Source: a virus. Taken from it: DNA of 20,252 bases. The stretch is from the IMG/VR virus record IMGVR_UViG_3300023179_000622, positions 1 through 20,252 of that record. The stretch is one strand, 5' to 3'. Positions 18,474 to 20,252 of this stretch are shown here, one piece after another (positions within the stretch are counted from its first letter, which is position 1; every line of letters starts with the position of its first letter). The position numbers were made by a program, and so were the translations under genes. The notes under the pieces are model-generated. The model did not search any database. It saw only the letters and a list, made by a program, of their open reading frames with translations, and had not been told where the DNA came from.

Positions 18474-19577
18474 TTATAAGTTTGGTAATTCATCATAATC
18501 TAGTTTATCGGATAACACTCCGATAACATAGTTTGTACTTTCAGTTTCTTGTAATGCTGATTGCTTGTTTGAAATGTTTGTATGTTTCGTAAACCACGGA
18601 ATGGGAGTGGTTTTAGGTGACAACGACTGATAACGAATACCTATTTCCTTTAATGCAGATACGGCTGTGAAATCTACAAACTCTTTAAGAACAGCCGCAT
18701 TTAATCCAATCACTGGACCTTTCTTAAACAAATAGTCGGCCCAAGCCTTTTCTTCACGAATCACATCCATGTATAATGCGTATACTTCGGCTTCGCATTC
18801 TTGCTTAATTTCAGCAAATCTACTATCTTCCTTGATTACTTGATTGATGATATATGCAGTCCACTCTTTGTGTAACAATTCATCTTGTAAAATTAAGCTA
18901 ATGATATTACCATTACCGATGAAAATCTTATTCTCTACCATGGCTAAACTTGTAGCAAAACTCACCATGAATCTAAATGCTTCAAGTGCATAGCTTGCAT
19001 GTAGTGCTAACCAAATAGCTTTGATATGCTCTTTTTCATTTACTAACATTTCCGCAATTTCTTTTTGACAGTTTAGTTTATGCAAATAATCATAATGCTG
19101 ACCTACACTACTGGCCATATCAACAATTTCTTTGGTATCATGTATTGTGTTGAATACATCCTTGGGAACATTATAGATATTACGAATAATATGACTATAG
19201 CTCTTACTGTGAATATTTGATTCAAAAAATCCCCAGTTAAACATCAATGCTTCTACTTCGGGCAATGAGCATACTGGTGTAAAGACTTGTGTGGGACCTC
19301 GGCCCTGTAAACTATCTAATGCAGTTTGTCTCAAAACGTTACTGGTAAAGATATGTCTTACTGCATCACTGGCATTTTTAAAATCCCCCGAGTCTTTAGT
19401 CAAACTAATTTCTTCGGGTTGCCAAAAATAACCACGTGCAGTTGCTTCAAAGTCTGCAATCTTTTTGTACTTAACTTCCTCAAACCGTTGTACAGTTACT
19501 GGGCCTTGTGGGTCTAGAAACATCTTACGACTTAAATAATCTGTTTTTGTTGTTAAATTGTATTGTTGTTTTGACAT
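18474..19577 (-). CDS. nrdB: Ribonucleoside-diphosphate reductase beta subunit, class Ia-type (367 aa)
   Basis: The beta subunit holds the di-metal/tyrosyl-radical cofactor that starts the reduction of NDPs to dNDPs in the alpha subunit. Ligands are visible: D88 in LDSLQGR, E119 and H123 in FFESNIHSKSY, E199 in ALEAFRF, and E233/H236 in QDELLH; Y127 corresponds to the radical tyrosine. Between E119 and H123 there is one residue more than in the E. coli SETIHSRSY helix. The length matches the family (about 375). It lies 21 bp after nrdA and 12 bp before glutaredoxin. The ATG at 19577 (MSKQQYNLTT) has only a weak SD. Confidence 0.95.
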   Translation of the reverse strand: MSKQQYNLTTKTDYLSRKMFLDPQGPVTVQRFEEVKYKKIADFEATARGYFWQPEEISLTKDSGDFKNASDAVRHIFTSNVLRQTALDSLQGRGPTQVFTPVCSLPEVEALMFNWGFFESNIHSKSYSHIIRNIYNVPKDVFNTIHDTKEIVDMASSVGQHYDYLHKLNCQKEIAEMLVNEKEHIKAIWLALHASYALEAFRFMVSFATSLAMVENKIFIGNGNIISLILQDELLHKEWTAYIINQVIKEDSRFAEIKQECEAEVYALYMDVIREEKAWADYLFKKGPVIGLNAAVLKEFVDFTAVSALKEIGIRYQSLSPKTTPIPWFTKHTNISNKQSALQETESTNYVIGVLSDKLDYDELPNL

Positions 19578-19598
19578 ATTGATCTCAGAGTTTACACG

Positions 19599-20252
19599 TT
19601 ATAATTTGCAGGCGGCACAATCTTCTTCATCATCGAATTCTATCGCATCAAGCATAGTCGGGGCTTCTTCTGCGGCAGCTTTTGCACCTAGCTTATCAAT
19701 GAGACTATAATATATCGTCTTCAAACCCCAGTAGTGTGCCAACATTAAATTCTTAGCAATTAGTGTAACTGGTACTTTACGGTCTGCAAAGTGTTTAGGT
19801 GAATAAAAAGTATTTGTGGAAATAGATTGGTCAACATATGCTGCCAATACAGCAGCAGTTTTTAAGTAATCAACACAATCAGTTTGATCCCACATTAATT
19901 GATATTTGTTTTTCAACTTATGATATTCTGGTACTACTTGAGTGAATGATCCTGCTTTACTTTCTTTGACACTAACTAAACTCATGGGCAATTCAATACC
20001 ATTGGTGCTGTTAATGACCACTGAGCTAGATTCAACTGGCGCTATGGCCATTTGTGTAGCATTACGAACACCATACTTTTTCATTTCTGCGCGTAAGTGT
20101 TCCCAGTCTAATTCTGGAGTAAAGTCTGTTAGATCGTTAACTCCGTTAGCACGTAATTCCCAAGGAAACACACCTTGTCCATATCGTGTACGATCACTAT
20201 TTAAACACTTGCCACGTTCTTTTGCTAATTCAACACTAGACTCAGTTAGATA
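19599..20252 (-). CDS. nrdA: Ribonucleoside-diphosphate reductase alpha subunit, C-terminal 217 residues (partial)
   Basis: The frame is open to the right edge (YLTESSVELAKERGKCLNSD...), so the 5' two thirds are outside. The segment covers the C-terminal part of the catalytic barrel (VPEYHKLKNKYQLMWDQTDC, DQSISTNTFYS) and LMLAHYWGLKTIYYSLIDKL, in which the paired tyrosines correspond to Y730/Y731 of the radical-transfer path. The protein ends EEDCAACKL, the mobile redox-active Cys pair that is rereduced by glutaredoxin; here it is CxxC, tighter than the CxxxxC of E. coli. nrdB follows after 21 bp. Confidence 0.93.
   Translation of the reverse strand, partial: YLTESSVELAKERGKCLNSDRTRYGQGVFPWELRANGVNDLTDFTPELDWEHLRAEMKKYGVRNATQMAIAPVESSSVVINSTNGIELPMSLVSVKESKAGSFTQVVPEYHKLKNKYQLMWDQTDCVDYLKTAAVLAAYVDQSISTNTFYSPKHFADRKVPVTLIAKNLMLAHYWGLKTIYYSLIDKLGAKAAAEEAPTMLDAIEFDDEEDCAACKL

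Noticed and set aside
1-20252. tRNA genes, CRISPR array, integrase/attachment site or insertion sequence
   Set aside because: I looked for cloverleaf-like GTTCRA-type segments, regular spaced repeats, recombinase motifs and terminal inverted repeats and found no credible case; the 51-bp repeats are promoters, not CRISPR repeats.

Overview
The window looks like part of the genome of a virulent T4-like (myovirus-type) bacteriophage, probably infecting an aquatic Gram-negative bacterium. Evidence: class Ia ribonucleotide reductase genes (nrdA, nrdB) followed by a glutaredoxin, a DexA-type DEDDh exonuclease, UV-damage endonuclease, an IbpA-like Hsp20, a PAAR spike-tip protein beside two probable virion proteins, a SleB-type lysin with an N-terminal membrane anchor, a GIY-YIG nuclease, very tight gene packing with many 4-base overlaps, many tiny genes, and AATAAATA/GATAAATA elements resembling the T4 late promoter. 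By eye the DNA is AT-rich. I see no tRNA, rRNA, CRISPR array, integrase or insertion sequence. The host cannot be named from this sequence.

Layout (almost everything is on the minus strand, so read right to left). 20252-17900: nrdA (3' part), nrdB, glutaredoxin, and a small beta-rich protein: dNTP supply. 17891-15055: PAAR tip plus two Gly-rich probable virion proteins. 15025-14353: promoter and SleB lysin. 14340-12014: a cassette of small genes (two 3-TM membrane proteins, GIY-YIG nuclease, one gene broken or frameshifted at an A6 run, a 36-aa mini-gene), closed by a hairpin. 11926-9549: membrane/coiled-coil protein, GT2 glycosyltransferase, small conserved-looking protein. 9448-7760: Hsp20, ClpS, DexA and a small protein. 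7083-7768 (plus): two 3-TM membrane proteins, holin candidates. 6879-3761: divergent nucleotide-sugar dehydrogenase, Rossmann/methyltransferase-like protein, UV-damage endonuclease. 3482-3775 (plus): histone-tail-like basic protein. 3305-2321: phasin-like protein with terminator, then a two-gene RelE-like toxin/antitoxin-like pair. 2300-1: SWIM zinc-finger protein and an early-type cluster of very small genes served by three near-identical 51-bp promoter cassettes.

Two promoter classes stand out. Sigma70-like promoters (TTGAC- -35, exactly 17-bp spacer in seven cases, TATAAT-like -10) serve the small-gene clusters, UV endonuclease and GIY-YIG genes; several have the -35 box laid over the TGA stop codon of the upstream gene. 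TAAATA-core elements, resembling T4 late promoters, precede Hsp20, the holin candidates, the dehydrogenase, the methyltransferase-like gene, the phasin-like gene and the coiled-coil membrane protein. Functionally the window combines nucleotide metabolism and DNA repair, proteostasis (ClpS and Hsp20 side by side), glycan modification (dehydrogenase, methyltransferase-like, GT2) and lysis/virion genes. The most unusual points are a phage ClpS with an altered substrate-pocket gatekeeper, an NrdB with an extra residue in its metal-ligand helix, a sugar dehydrogenase lacking the usual family Glu residues, the RelE-like pair, and the repeated promoter cassette.
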